A DNA stretch of 64,000 nucleotides from Noviluteimonas gilva (GCF_009740395.1 NZ_WOXT01000001.1:1174464-1238463), one strand, 5' to 3'. Numbered from the stretch's first letter, positions 16,369-26,519 are shown. Made by a program: numbers and translations. Notes: generated by a model not told the origin, from the letters alone.

Positions 16369-19300
16369 TTGAAGATCGATCGCACCCGTGCGAGCCGCAA
16401 GGCCGCCCGTCGCTACAACGTTTCTCCCGTCGCGCGCGCCGTTCGCTCCGTTCTCACCATCTCCGCCGCCGCCCTGATGTTCTCGGGCACCGGCGTCGTC
16501 CTCGCGAAGTCGCCGGTCGTTGCGCCGCTCCCCATCGAGCGCGCCAGCCTGTCGCATGAATTCGCGAAGGTCGTCGACCTGACCCGCGTCGCGGACGAAT
16601 GGACGCCCAAGAGCGTCGTCGACGAAGAATTCGAGTCTTTCGCAGCGCCCATGGGCGTTGCGCAGACGTTCGCTGCAAGCGCGACCGTCGAAGCCTTCGG
16701 CCTGGTCGACGATCTCACCGTGCTGCCCGGCTCGTTCCATCCGGGCCCGGGTGGCGTGAGCGGCAGCGACGATTTCATCGGCTACAACGCCGCCAACTTC
16801 CCCGGCACGTACGGGTATGCGTGGGGCACCGCGACCGGCACGTCCACCACCGGCTTCGCGGACGGCTTCTTCGTTTCGACCGCTGGCGACTTCCACACCA
16901 ACAACCACGCGACGATCGACGTCACCGGCTACACATGGGCCGCGGGCTTCGAAGTGGAAACCGGCGGCAATGCGCTCTTCGACAACAACGTGTCGGTCAG
17001 CGCAACCGCGACCGGTTACGACAGCATCGCCTTCGGCGTGTACCAGGTCGCCGACGGCAGCTCGACGATCAACAACAACAGCACGCTCAATGCGACGGCC
17101 AGCGGCGAATCCTCCACGGCGATCGGCGCGTACGCGCTGGGCTTCGGCGGCGACGCGAGCACGACCAACAGCGCGACCGGCACGATCACCGCGACCGGCT
17201 CGGGCCTGGGTTCCGACGCGACCGGCATGTACGCCGCCTCGCTCGACGGCAACGCGAGCGGCAGCAACGCCGGCACGATCACGGTGTCCGCGGATTCCGG
17301 CAACGCCATCGGCGGCAACGCCTTCTCGATCTACGGCGACGCCACGCAGACCAACACCGGCACGCTGGTCGTCAGCGGCTACAACGCCACCGGCCTGTAT
17401 GCCTATTCGATCTACGGCGATGCGCTCGTCGACAACGACGGCACGCTCAAGGTCGACGGCACGAACACCGCCCAAGGCGGCTGGGCGAAGTCGTACTACG
17501 GCAACGCGACGGTCGACAACGGCGCGACCGGCGTGGTCAACGTCAACGGCACCTACGGCGCGGCCGGCCTGATCGCCGGTGCATACTACGGCACCGCGAC
17601 GGTCGCCAACGCGGGCAGCGTCAGCGCGAATTCGGATCTGGGCGTGGCGCGCGGCGTGTTCGCGTACGGCGACTCGGCCGTCGTGACCAACGCCGGCACC
17701 GGCACGATCAACGCCAACGGCAACCTGCAGGCGATCGCCATCGATGCCGAAGGCCTCCGCGGCGCGACGGTCACCAACGACGGCGCGCTGACCGCGACGT
17801 CCAACGGCGACGCGATCGGCGTGTGGGCGACGAGCTACGGCGACAGCGGCGTGACCAACAACGGCAGCATCGACGTCGACGCCATCAACGGCATCGCGTA
17901 CGGCGTCTACGCCGGTGGTTACAACGCGTACGTGCGCAATTTCGCGAACATCGATGCCGCGTCGGTCTATGGCGACGCGATCGGCGTCGGCGTGGGCGGC
18001 GTGTACGCCTTCGCGCAGAACGACGGCCTGATCAACGCCAACGGCGGCTCGGCCGGCGTGGGCATGTTCGGTTACGGCGTGGTGTCGGCGAACCTCAACA
18101 ACACCGGCACCATCAACGCCACCGCCAGCGCGACCGACGGCTTCGCGGCCGGCATCCTCGCCGTCGGCGACGCGGCCGGTTCGTACAACGGCGGCACGAT
18201 CACGGCCGTGGGCGCCTACGCCACCGGCATCGACATTCGCGCGACCAGCGACGGCTCGGCCGTCAACGTCAACCAGGTCATCGTGCGCGGTGGCGACGTC
18301 ACCGGCATCAGCGTGCGCGCCAGCGGCGAAGGCGGCACGGCCAACGTCCTGAACTACGGCGTCGTGGATGCCGAAGGCGACCTGTTCGCCGTCGGCGTCG
18401 CGGCGGTCGCGCGCGGCTATCTCGGCACGGCGAGCGTCTACAACGGCGGCAGCGTCTACGCCTCGGCGAAGTACGGTTCGGCGCAGGGCATCGTCGCCTC
18501 GGCCGACATGGACGCGTCCGTCGACAACCAGGGCAGCCTGGTCACGCTCGGCGGCGACAGCGCCTACGGCATCCTCGCGCTGTCGGCCGACGGCGACGTC
18601 ACCGTCGACAACGGCTTCCAGATGGCCACCGTCGCCAGCAACCGCGGCTACGGCATCGCGTACGGCATCGCCGCGCAGTCGAACAACGGCCTGGTCACGA
18701 TCAACAACGACGGCCAGATGATCACCGTCGGCGATTCCACCGCGATGGGCATCTACGCCTCGACGAAGTGGAACGACGTCGAGGTCACCAACAGCGGCCA
18801 GCTGTATTCGGTCTCCAAGTACGGCGGCGCCACGGGCGCGATCGCGATCACCTACACGGGCGACGCGAACGTCTCCAACGGCGAATACGGCCAGGTCATG
18901 GTGCAGGGCGGCTACTCGGCCGGCGGCCTGCGCGCGATCTCGCTGTACGGCGATGCGAACGTCACCAACGACGGCGACGTGCAGACCACCGGCGGCGTGC
19001 TCGACCGCGGCCTGACCGCACGTTCGCTGTACGGCGGCACCGCGACGATCACCAACAACGGCACCATCTCCACCGAAGGCGGCTACAGCTCCTACGGCGT
19101 GTGGGCGCGTTCGGATTACGGCGACGCCACGGTGAACAACATCGGCGGCATCGAGTCGTACTCGGCGTACGGCGTGGCCTACGGCGCGCTCGCCGGCGGT
19201 GCGTACACCATCAGCATCGACAACAGCGGCGACATCCGCGCCTACGCTGCGGATACCGCGGCCGGCGTGCTGGCGTACTCGGTGGCCGGCGATGCGACCG

Positions 19301-22300
19301 TCGTCAACAGCAACTACCTCCTCGGCGTTGCGGGCAACGCGGCCTACGGCGCGCAGGTCATCGCGAATGCCGGCACGGCGACGCTGACCAACACCGCCGA
19401 CGGCCGGATCGTGGCCAGCGGCTACAACGTCGCCGACGCGGTGTTCGCGTCCGGCGCCGTGGTGAACGTCACCAACGACGGCACGCTGATCGCGGATGCG
19501 GACGGCTGGGCCGCGGGCATCGAAGCGGTCGGCGGCGACATCAACCTCGTGTCGAACACGGGTGCCGACATCTCCGCCTACGCGTACTCCGGACGCGCCA
19601 CCGGCATGTTCGCCAGCGCCGACGGCGATGCGACCGTGCGCAACGGCGGCGCCATCGACGCCGAGTCGGACGCGGGCGATGCGTTCGGCACGTTCGCGCA
19701 GGCCGGCGGCAACGCGGTGCTCACCAACGGCGGCGCGCTCAACGCGACCTCGCACCACGGCAACGCCTTCGGCATGGTCGGCATCGGCTACAACGCCGAC
19801 CTCAGCCAGAGCGCCTCGATCACGGTCAGCGGTTACGGCACGGCGGTCGGCATCGAAGGCGTGGGCTACGCGCACGCGAACATCATCAACAACGGCGATG
19901 TCTCGGTGACGGCGGTGTCCGGCATCGCGGCGGGCCTGTACACGTACTCGGTGCACGACACGCGCCAGGTCAACAACGGCACCATCGACGTGCACGCCGG
20001 CAGTGGCCGCGCGTTCGGCATGTATGCCTACGGCTTCGATGACGTGGAGCTGGTCAACCGCGCGGGTCGTTCGATCACCGCATCGGTCGACAACGGCACC
20101 GCCTACGGCATGTATGGCTACGGCGGCCGCACGATCCTGACCAACGACGGCGCGATCGACGTCACCTCCGGCGACGGCGCGGCGATCGGCATGCTCGGCT
20201 TCGGTTACGAAACCAGCAACGTCTCCAACGGCGAAACCGGATCGATCCTCGGGCACGCCAACCAGGTGCTCGGCCTGATCTCCGCCGGCGACGTCGCGAC
20301 GGGCTCGAACGCGGGCGACATCTCGGTGCACGGCGGCCAGCTCGCGATCGCGATGCAGGGCGCCGGCATCGACGAAGACAGCACGGTGTCGCTGTACAAC
20401 ACCGGCACGCTGTACGCCAACGTCTCCAACAAATACGGCACGGCCGCGGGCATGGTCGGCAGCGCCGACGGCGACGTGCACATCGACAACGCCAATGCGA
20501 TCGACGTGCGCAACGGCCGAAACACCTACGGTGTGCAGGGCCGTTCGGAATACGGCACCGTTTCGATCGACAACAGCGGCGCGATCACCAGCTACGGCAC
20601 CCTCTTCAACGGGGCCGCGTTCGGCATCGAAGCGTCGGGCTACGGCGGTGTCTCCGTCGATTCCTCCGGTTCCATCGTCGTCGAAGGCAAGTACGCCACC
20701 GGCATCCGGGCGATCTCCGAAGGCGGCGACGTCACGGTCGACAACTCCGGTTCGATCGAAGCGGGCGGGCTCGTGCGCCAGGCGCTGGGCATTCTTGCGA
20801 TCACCGATGCGGGCGACGCCACGGTCACCAACTCGCACAGCGTGACGATCGAGGGAACCGCAACGGGCTCGGGGGTCACGGGCATCATCGCCGGTTCGTA
20901 CAACGGCACCGCCACGATCCACAACGTCGATGGCGCGACGGTCACCACCACGTCCGAGTACGGCAATGCCGGCGGCCTGTACGCCTTCGGCCCGGACGTC
21001 ACGATCGACAACGGCGGCGACGTGCTGGTCAGCGGCGGTCTCTCCGCGGTCGGCGTCGGGTTCGATTCGGACCACGCCACCATCGTCAATGGCGGCACGA
21101 TCACCGTCGCGCAGACCGGCGGCAGCGCACCGCAGCCGCCGACCCTGACCGTCAACCCCGGCAACGGCATCGGCATCGCCGGTTACGTCGGCGATGGTGG
21201 TTCGGCGCATGTCACGAACGATGGTTCGATCGATGTCGCGGCGCTCGATTACGCCTTCGGCATCAAGGTCGACGGAGCGGGCGACGTCACGATCGACGGC
21301 ACGGGTTCGATCAACGTCGGCGGGCAGACTGCGCTGGGCATCTACGTGGAAGCGCTGACGGTCGACATCACAACGGGCGAAACGCTTTCGGCCCATGGTT
21401 CGAATGTGGCGCTGGGTGTGTCCGCGTACGGCAACGAAGTCGCGATCCACAACGCCGGAACGACCGACGTATATGCGAGCTTCCACGCGGTCGGTCTCCA
21501 GGGCATCGGTATCGACGACGTCGCGATCGACAACAGCGGCGATTTGCTCGTGTACTCCTACGGCCACGAGGCGACGGGCATCTCGGCGCTCTCCGGCGCG
21601 CACGCGACCGTCGACAATGCCGGCGATATCTCGGTCTCCATCGGCCAGGGCGGCGACGGCGAAGCGTTCGGCATCCACGTTCGGAGCGGCGGGTACGGCG
21701 CGGTGGTGAACGGCGGAACGATCACCGTCGACGCCTCGGCGATGCCGCAGGACGGGCTCGCCACCGGCATCTTCGCGCTGGGCGAAGCGGCGGTGAACGT
21801 CGACAACACCGGCGACATCACGGTGACCGGCGCCTACACGGCGACCGGCGCCCACGTCTGGGGTCTCGATGCAAGCTTCCACAACGCCGGCGACATCACC
21901 GCGACCGGCCGCCGTGCCGCGGTCGGCGCGCACGTGGACGCCGGGACTGCCGACTTCGACAACGCCGGCGATATCACCGCCCACGCCTACCTGGCCTACG
22001 GCGTCCTCGCCTTCGGCGACGACCTCACGCTCATCAACGGCGGCGACATCACGGCGACCGCAGAGCTCAGCGCGATCGGCCTGGGCGCCCTGGGCGACGA
22101 CCTCATTACCGCGAACAACACGGGCGACATCTACGCGATCGCCTACCAGGGCGACGCGATCGGTGCATTCGTGCAGTCGTACGGCAACGTCGACTTCGTC
22201 AACGGCGGCTCGATCACCGCGCACGCCGCGGGCGAAACCATCGGCCTGGAAGTTCGCGCCGAAGACGCGCACGTGACCAACAGCGGCCTCATCGGCGCCG

Positions 22301-24087
22301 TCCACCAGGACTACGCCATCGCGCTGGACCTCGATGTCGTCGGCAACGCCACGGTCGACAACGTCGGCGACATCGTCGCGCAGGCCTCCGAAGAAGGCAG
22401 CATCGCCATCCACGGCGGCGACGGCTTCGACCTGGTCACCAGCAGCGGCTCGATCTCCGGTGCGCTGTTGATGGGCGCGGGCGACGACCGCTTCACCAAC
22501 GCGGCCGGCGGCACGTGGATCGTGCGCGGCCACGCGACCGACTTCGGCGACGGCGACGACGCCATCGTCAACGGCGGCACTATCGTGCTGCACGACGCGG
22601 CGATCAGCCTCGGCGGCAACAGCGCGACGGGCAACAGCTTCGCCAACAACGGCCTGATCTCGGTCCGCGGCGACAGCCTGATCGACATGGGCACCGGCAG
22701 CCCGGCGCCGCTCGCGGGCAACAACGCCCCGATCGACGTGCTCAACCCGGTCGCCTTCACCAACAACGGCACGATCAGCTTCCTCGACGGCGCGCCGGAC
22801 GACGTGCTCACCGTCACCGGCGGCGACTTCGCCGGCCAGGGCGCGCTGGACGTCGACGTCTCGCTGCTCCACGGCACCAGCGACATGCTGTACATCGACG
22901 GCAACATCGCCAGCACCTCGGTGCAGACGCTGAACGTCAACGTGCTCGACCTGCTCACCAGCGCCACCGAGATCGACATCCCGGTCGTGGTGGTGGAAGG
23001 CGAGTCGACGGAGAGCAACGTGCAGGCGGGCAACATCATCGCCGGCAACGTGAACTTCAACGCGAACAACTTCCTCGACCTGAAGGTCGGCGTGAAGACG
23101 CACCTCAACGCCGACAACAGTTCGGTCGACATGTTCTCGCTGACGCTGGGCTTCGGTGGCCTCAACGACACCGGCGCCATCGCCACCGCGATCGCCCCGG
23201 GCGCGCACAGCCTGATGGCGGCGCAGGTCGGCACGTTCCGCCAGCGCATGGGCGTGTTCTCGCAGCTGGGCGACAGCGACAAGGGCGCGTGGGTGCGCGT
23301 GTTCGGCGACAAGGGTTCGATCACGCCGGATGCGCAGCTCGACAACCTGCCGGCGACGAACAACTTCGCGTTCGACCAGACCAACCAGGGCGTGGAAGCG
23401 GGCGTCAACGCGCTGGTCACCGATGGCTTCTTCATCGGCGCCAGCCTGTCGAAGTCGCGCGGCAAGCAGGACCTGTCCAACGGCTTCGGCAGCGACGACA
23501 TCGACGGCACCACCGTCGGCGGTTACGTCACCTGGCTCGGCCAGAACGGCATGTACGCCGACGTCTCGTACCGCTGGATGCATTTCGACGCCGACATGAC
23601 CTCCTTCGGCGGCCAGCGCGAAGTGGGCGGCGACGCCGGCGCGATCAACGCCGAACTGGGTTGGAACGTGTGGACCTCCGCCGGTGGCATGAAGCTCGTG
23701 CCGCAGGTGCAGTACACCCGCACGAAGGTCGAGAACATCGATCGCATCGAAGGCGACCTGGCGGACTTCGTTTCCGAAGGCGGCACGTCCTCGCGCGCCC
23801 GCCTGGGCCTGGAGATGGAGCAGACCTTCCAGTCGGCCTCGGGCACGAAGTGGACGCCGTACGGCGTGGTCAGCATCGTTCGCGAATTCGACGGCGAGAC
23901 CAGCTTCACCGTCGCCGACACGTTCAGCGGTCGCATGAGCACCGAAGGCACCAGCGGCCAGCTGGAGTTCGGCGTGAACGCGAAGATCGGCGAGCGCGTC
24001 GACGTGTGGGGCGGCCTGAACTACCTCGACGGCGGTGCCATCGACGGCGTGTGGGGCGGCCAGCTCGGCATTCGCTACACCTGGTAA
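16369..24087 (+). CDS. Giant autotransporter (type Va), 2,572 residues
   Basis: The start is TTG at 16369 with AGGGGA about 6 nt upstream. The N-terminus is an extended, basic signal peptide cleaved near residue 46 (after GVVLA). From about residue 178 to 2010 the passenger consists of some 60 repeats of 27-33 residues with the pattern A-x-G-[IV]-x-A then YGDA-x-V-x-N-x-G-x-[IL]-x-A, typical of a right-handed beta-helix. A short Pro-rich interruption (APQPPTLTVNPG) occurs near residue 1590. Residues 2017-2280 form a non-repeated passenger end with DGGDGFD-like and GAGDDRF stretches. The autotransporter beta-barrel covers about 2285-2572 and ends in RYTW, the aromatic terminus needed for outer membrane insertion. 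Function is unknown; adhesion or aggregation is likely by architecture. There are no Cys residues and no protease triad that I can see. Confidence 0.9.
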   Translation: MKIDRTRASRKAARRYNVSPVARAVRSVLTISAAALMFSGTGVVLAKSPVVAPLPIERASLSHEFAKVVDLTRVADEWTPKSVVDEEFESFAAPMGVAQTFAASATVEAFGLVDDLTVLPGSFHPGPGGVSGSDDFIGYNAANFPGTYGYAWGTATGTSTTGFADGFFVSTAGDFHTNNHATIDVTGYTWAAGFEVETGGNALFDNNVSVSATATGYDSIAFGVYQVADGSSTINNNSTLNATASGESSTAIGAYALGFGGDASTTNSATGTITATGSGLGSDATGMYAASLDGNASGSNAGTITVSADSGNAIGGNAFSIYGDATQTNTGTLVVSGYNATGLYAYSIYGDALVDNDGTLKVDGTNTAQGGWAKSYYGNATVDNGATGVVNVNGTYGAAGLIAGAYYGTATVANAGSVSANSDLGVARGVFAYGDSAVVTNAGTGTINANGNLQAIAIDAEGLRGATVTNDGALTATSNGDAIGVWATSYGDSGVTNNGSIDVDAINGIAYGVYAGGYNAYVRNFANIDAASVYGDAIGVGVGGVYAFAQNDGLINANGGSAGVGMFGYGVVSANLNNTGTINATASATDGFAAGILAVGDAAGSYNGGTITAVGAYATGIDIRATSDGSAVNVNQVIVRGGDVTGISVRASGEGGTANVLNYGVVDAEGDLFAVGVAAVARGYLGTASVYNGGSVYASAKYGSAQGIVASADMDASVDNQGSLVTLGGDSAYGILALSADGDVTVDNGFQMATVASNRGYGIAYGIAAQSNNGLVTINNDGQMITVGDSTAMGIYASTKWNDVEVTNSGQLYSVSKYGGATGAIAITYTGDANVSNGEYGQVMVQGGYSAGGLRAISLYGDANVTNDGDVQTTGGVLDRGLTARSLYGGTATITNNGTISTEGGYSSYGVWARSDYGDATVNNIGGIESYSAYGVAYGALAGGAYTISIDNSGDIRAYAADTAAGVLAYSVAGDATVVNSNYLLGVAGNAAYGAQVIANAGTATLTNTADGRIVASGYNVADAVFASGAVVNVTNDGTLIADADGWAAGIEAVGGDINLVSNTGADISAYAYSGRATGMFASADGDATVRNGGAIDAESDAGDAFGTFAQAGGNAVLTNGGALNATSHHGNAFGMVGIGYNADLSQSASITVSGYGTAVGIEGVGYAHANIINNGDVSVTAVSGIAAGLYTYSVHDTRQVNNGTIDVHAGSGRAFGMYAYGFDDVELVNRAGRSITASVDNGTAYGMYGYGGRTILTNDGAIDVTSGDGAAIGMLGFGYETSNVSNGETGSILGHANQVLGLISAGDVATGSNAGDISVHGGQLAIAMQGAGIDEDSTVSLYNTGTLYANVSNKYGTAAGMVGSADGDVHIDNANAIDVRNGRNTYGVQGRSEYGTVSIDNSGAITSYGTLFNGAAFGIEASGYGGVSVDSSGSIVVEGKYATGIRAISEGGDVTVDNSGSIEAGGLVRQALGILAITDAGDATVTNSHSVTIEGTATGSGVTGIIAGSYNGTATIHNVDGATVTTTSEYGNAGGLYAFGPDVTIDNGGDVLVSGGLSAVGVGFDSDHATIVNGGTITVAQTGGSAPQPPTLTVNPGNGIGIAGYVGDGGSAHVTNDGSIDVAALDYAFGIKVDGAGDVTIDGTGSINVGGQTALGIYVEALTVDITTGETLSAHGSNVALGVSAYGNEVAIHNAGTTDVYASFHAVGLQGIGIDDVAIDNSGDLLVYSYGHEATGISALSGAHATVDNAGDISVSIGQGGDGEAFGIHVRSGGYGAVVNGGTITVDASAMPQDGLATGIFALGEAAVNVDNTGDITVTGAYTATGAHVWGLDASFHNAGDITATGRRAAVGAHVDAGTADFDNAGDITAHAYLAYGVLAFGDDLTLINGGDITATAELSAIGLGALGDDLITANNTGDIYAIAYQGDAIGAFVQSYGNVDFVNGGSITAHAAGETIGLEVRAEDAHVTNSGLIGAVHQDYAIALDLDVVGNATVDNVGDIVAQASEEGSIAIHGGDGFDLVTSSGSISGALLMGAGDDRFTNAAGGTWIVRGHATDFGDGDDAIVNGGTIVLHDAAISLGGNSATGNSFANNGLISVRGDSLIDMGTGSPAPLAGNNAPIDVLNPVAFTNNGTISFLDGAPDDVLTVTGGDFAGQGALDVDVSLLHGTSDMLYIDGNIASTSVQTLNVNVLDLLTSATEIDIPVVVVEGESTESNVQAGNIIAGNVNFNANNFLDLKVGVKTHLNADNSSVDMFSLTLGFGGLNDTGAIATAIAPGAHSLMAAQVGTFRQRMGVFSQLGDSDKGAWVRVFGDKGSITPDAQLDNLPATNNFAFDQTNQGVEAGVNALVTDGFFIGASLSKSRGKQDLSNGFGSDDIDGTTVGGYVTWLGQNGMYADVSYRWMHFDADMTSFGGQREVGGDAGAINAELGWNVWTSAGGMKLVPQVQYTRTKVENIDRIEGDLADFVSEGGTSSRARLGLEMEQTFQSASGTKWTPYGVVSIVREFDGETSFTVADTFSGRMSTEGTSGQLEFGVNAKIGERVDVWGGLNYLDGGAIDGVWGGQLGIRYTW
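16900..22420 (+). repeat. Coding tandem-repeat array of the autotransporter passenger
   Basis: About 60 degenerate units of 81-99 bp encode the beta-helix repeats. Recurrent DNA words include variants of AACAACGGC, GGCGACGCGA and ACGATCACC. Units differ clearly from each other, so the array is old rather than freshly expanded; spacing is not perfectly constant (27-33 codons). Confidence 0.8.
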
Positions 24088-24097
24088 CCGCATCGGT

Positions 24098-24119
24098 CCC
24101 GGCGGCTGTCGCCGCCGGG
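24098..24119 (+). terminator. G+C hairpin after the autotransporter gene
   Basis: A 9-bp stem CCCGGCGGC / GCCGCCGGG with a TGTC loop lies 11 bp after the stop codon. It has no T-run, so read-through into the next gene is plausible. Confidence 0.45.
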
Positions 24120-24227
24120 GCCCATTCAGTCGGAACACCCCCCGCATGGGGAGCAGAAAGCGCTGGCTCCCGGCGCGGAAATCGATTCAACTGTCCCGCT
24201 CGCGAGAGGGGACATCTGGAGAAGTTC

Positions 24228-25400
24228 GTGGCAACCAGCAAGAAGACGCCCGGCGGCAACAAGCCCGCCGCGCAGGCGCCTGAGGCGCCCGCCGCAGACG
24301 CCGCGGCAAAGCCGGCCCAGAAGCCGCCGCTCGACCTCACCCAACTCAAAGTCGAAAAGAGCTGCTCGCGCGGCCTGTCGACGTGGTTGTCGAGCAACCG
24401 CGTTTCGCTCGCGATCTCTTCCTACCAGACCGGCCGCGTCTACCTGGTCGGCAGCGACCAGCAAGGTCGCGTGTCGTTCTTCGAACGCATCTTCGAACGC
24501 GCGATGGGCATCGTCGGCAACGCGCAGCGCATCTATCTCGGCGGCCTGTACCAGTTGTGGCGCTTCGAGAACGTGCTGCGCCAGGGCGAGGTCATCCACG
24601 GCAAGTTCGACAAGTGCTACGTGCCGCGCAACGCGCAGACGATCGGCGATCTCGACATCCACGAGCTCGGCATCCGCAGCGATGGCCGCGTGGTGTTCGT
24701 CAACACCAAGTACTCGTGCCTGGCCGAGCTGAGCACGACGCACAGCTTCAAGCCGATCTGGAAGCCGAACTTCATCAGCAAGCTCGCGCCGGAAGATCGT
24801 TGCCATCTCAACGGGCTGGCGATGGTCGACGGCAAGCCGAAGTACGTCACCGCGGTGTGCAAGTCCGACGCCGTCGACGGTTGGCGCGACCGCCGCATGA
24901 ACGGTGGCGTGGTGATCGACGTGGAGACCGACGAGATCGTCTGCGAAGGCCTGTCGATGCCGCACAGCCCGCGCTGGGCGAACGGCAAGCTGTGGGTGCT
25001 CAACGCGGGCACCGGGCATTTGGGTTACGTCGATTTCGCGACGAAGTCCTTCGTGCCGACCGCGTGGTTCCCGGGCTTCCTGCGTGGCTTGTCGATTGTC
25101 GGCAACGTCGCGGCGGTGGGTTTGTCGAAGCCGCGCAACCAGCGCTTCGAAGGCCTGCAGCTGGACGAAGAACTCAAGAAGCGCGACGCCGAACCGTGGT
25201 GCGGCGTGCAGATCGTGAACCTGTCCAACGGCGACGTGGTCAACTGGATCCGCTTCGAAGGCGACATCAGCGAAATCTTCGACATCAGCTTCCTGCCCAA
25301 TGTCGTCAACCCGATGATGATCGGCCTGCGCACGGCGGAAATCCGCGAGCTGATCACCTTCGAACCCGAGCAACAGTCGCAGTCCGAGGCGCTCGCATGA
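24228..25400 (+). CDS. TIGR03032 family protein of unknown function
   Basis: I place the start at GTG 24228, with GGAG 6 nt upstream, giving 390 residues. The first 35 residues are Ala/Pro/Lys-rich. The rest resembles the TIGR03032 (DUF4915) family: SSYQTGRVYLVG, then LYQLWRFEN, HGKFDKCYVPR, HELGIRSDGRVVFVNTKYSCLA, CHLNGLAMVDGKPKYVTAV, MPHSPRWANGKLWVLNAGTG and FPGFLRGLSIVGNVAAVGLS. The repeated short strands suggest a beta-propeller, which is inference. No signal peptide is seen. It follows the autotransporter by 140 bp on the same strand, and the EF-hand gene overlaps it by 4 nt. Confidence 0.75.
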   Translation: MATSKKTPGGNKPAAQAPEAPAADAAAKPAQKPPLDLTQLKVEKSCSRGLSTWLSSNRVSLAISSYQTGRVYLVGSDQQGRVSFFERIFERAMGIVGNAQRIYLGGLYQLWRFENVLRQGEVIHGKFDKCYVPRNAQTIGDLDIHELGIRSDGRVVFVNTKYSCLAELSTTHSFKPIWKPNFISKLAPEDRCHLNGLAMVDGKPKYVTAVCKSDAVDGWRDRRMNGGVVIDVETDEIVCEGLSMPHSPRWANGKLWVLNAGTGHLGYVDFATKSFVPTAWFPGFLRGLSIVGNVAAVGLSKPRNQRFEGLQLDEELKKRDAEPWCGVQIVNLSNGDVVNWIRFEGDISEIFDISFLPNVVNPMMIGLRTAEIRELITFEPEQQSQSEALA

Positions 25401-25831
25401 ATCGCCGCATCTTCGTCGCCGTCGCATTGATGGTGGCCGCGCCCGCGTTCGCGCAACAGGCCGCCAAGCCGGCGCCGCAGCCTGCGTTGCAGGGCGGCCC
25501 CGACGCGACCTTCGCCGCGTGGGACAAGGACGGCAACGGCACGTTGTCGAAGGACGAATTCCGCGCCGGCTGGCTGGCCACGCGCGAGGACCTCGCGCTG
25601 CGCCGCCTGCGCACCGAGTTCGCGCGCCACGACGCCGACAAGAGCGGCAAGCTCGAAGCCGGCGAGTACGCCAAGCTCGCGCTCGTGCAGCGCGCGGGCA
25701 CGTCGGCGCCGGCGATGACGGCGTTCGACAAGGACAAGGACGGCGGCTTGCAGTTCGCCGAGTACCTGGAGTTCGTGAAGGTCGCAGGCGCGCAGCAACA
25801 GCCACGCGCGGCCGCGCCGAAGGCGAAGTGA
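25397..25831 (+). CDS. Exported EF-hand calcium-binding protein
   Basis: The 144-residue protein has a signal peptide (cleaved after VAAPAFA, about residue 19) and three EF-hand loops: [12 protein letters not shown] near residue 43, [12 protein letters not shown] near residue 78 and [12 protein letters not shown] near residue 115. The first and second loops are canonical 12-residue calcium sites. The C-terminus is Gln/Ala/Lys-rich. It overlaps the TIGR03032 gene by 4 nt (ATGA) and is 2 bp from the next gene, so the three genes are co-translated. A periplasmic calcium-buffering or sensing role is inferred. Confidence 0.85.
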   Translation: MNRRIFVAVALMVAAPAFAQQAAKPAPQPALQGGPDATFAAWDKDGNGTLSKDEFRAGWLATREDLALRRLRTEFARHDADKSGKLEAGEYAKLALVQRAGTSAPAMTAFDKDKDGGLQFAEYLEFVKVAGAQQQPRAAAPKAK

Positions 25832-25833
25832 CG

Positions 25834-26385
25834 ATGGCTTATTCGATCGTTCCCGTCTGGCGCAACGTCACGCCGGAATTGCAGGCCGAGCTCGTCGACT
25901 TCTGGATCGGCCACAAGGCGATGGCCGACGCCGAGCGCGCGAAGCTGCGCGCGCAGCAGGCCGTGTGCGTGTTGCGCGATGCCGACGGCGCGCTGTGCGG
26001 CGTGGCCACGGCCTTCGTGCAGGTGCGCCCGCGCCTGCGCCAGCCGATGTACTACTTCCGCCAATTTATTGCTCCAGAGCATCGCCGGCAGCAGCAGGCG
26101 ATCCCGATTTTCAAAGCCGCCTGCGAAATCCTCGAAGCGGCCAATCGTGCGTCGCCCGAATGCCTGGGCGTGCTGATGGAGATCGAAAACCCCGACCTGG
26201 CGCGGATCTTCTCGCACGTGGTCGGCGCCCGCACGGGTGCGGTCTTCCTGGGCTACTCCCCGCGCGGCCACCAGCTGCGGGCGGTGTATTTCCAGGGCGC
26301 CAAGCTCTTCCAGCCTGCGCCGCTGCGCCGCCGCCAGGCCGCGCCGGGCCTCGCGAAGACCCCCGAACAAGCCCCAACCGCCTGA
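25834..26385 (+). CDS. Unrecognised protein, possibly a GNAT-like acyltransferase
   Basis: The 183-residue protein has a strand-helix pattern like a GNAT fold: [20 protein letters not shown] at the N-terminus, [20 protein letters not shown] in the middle, then [18 protein letters not shown], which resembles an acyl-CoA loop without the classic glycines, and a C-terminal [17 protein letters not shown]. The last 25 residues are Arg/Ala/Pro-rich. It is the last gene of the unit that begins with the TIGR03032 gene. I cannot assign a substrate; possible roles include modification of one of its co-encoded partners. Confidence 0.6.
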   Translation: MAYSIVPVWRNVTPELQAELVDFWIGHKAMADAERAKLRAQQAVCVLRDADGALCGVATAFVQVRPRLRQPMYYFRQFIAPEHRRQQQAIPIFKAACEILEAANRASPECLGVLMEIENPDLARIFSHVVGARTGAVFLGYSPRGHQLRAVYFQGAKLFQPAPLRRRQAAPGLAKTPEQAPTA

Positions 26386-26403
26386 TTTCACGGGGGGTCC
26401 GAC

Positions 26404-26432
26404 TTGCGGTGCCTCCGCGGCGCCGCTATGAT
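26404..26432 (+). promoter_or_regulatory. Sigma-70-type promoter of rplM-rpsI
   Basis: TTGCGG at 26404-26409 and TATGAT at 26427-26432 are separated by 17 bp. This would start an mRNA with a leader of about 80 nt before rplM. No obvious L13-binding structure was identified in the leader. Confidence 0.7.
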
Positions 26433-26519
26433 TCCGCCTCTTTTGTTCCGCCCTACATCGCGCGGCAACCTTCCGGCGTCCCCGGAACAAGCCCGACCAT
26501 GTACCAATCGAGTCACGCA

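Noticed and set aside
16599-20042. A 1,147-codon + strand frame inside the autotransporter gene
   Set aside because: The product is mostly Arg, Gln and His and reads as the out-of-frame shadow of the repeat array.
16900-22420. Possible CRISPR array or satellite in the repeated stretch
   Set aside because: The repeats are in frame, diverged and of unequal length, and they encode the beta-helix pattern; there are no constant repeats with unique spacers.
16255-24147. An uninterrupted antisense frame of 2,630 codons opposite the autotransporter
   Set aside because: Its translation is a low-complexity Arg/Val/Asp/Ala/His mix with no domain, signal or ribosome binding site. It arises because the G+C-rich, repeated sense codons leave few stop codons on the other strand.
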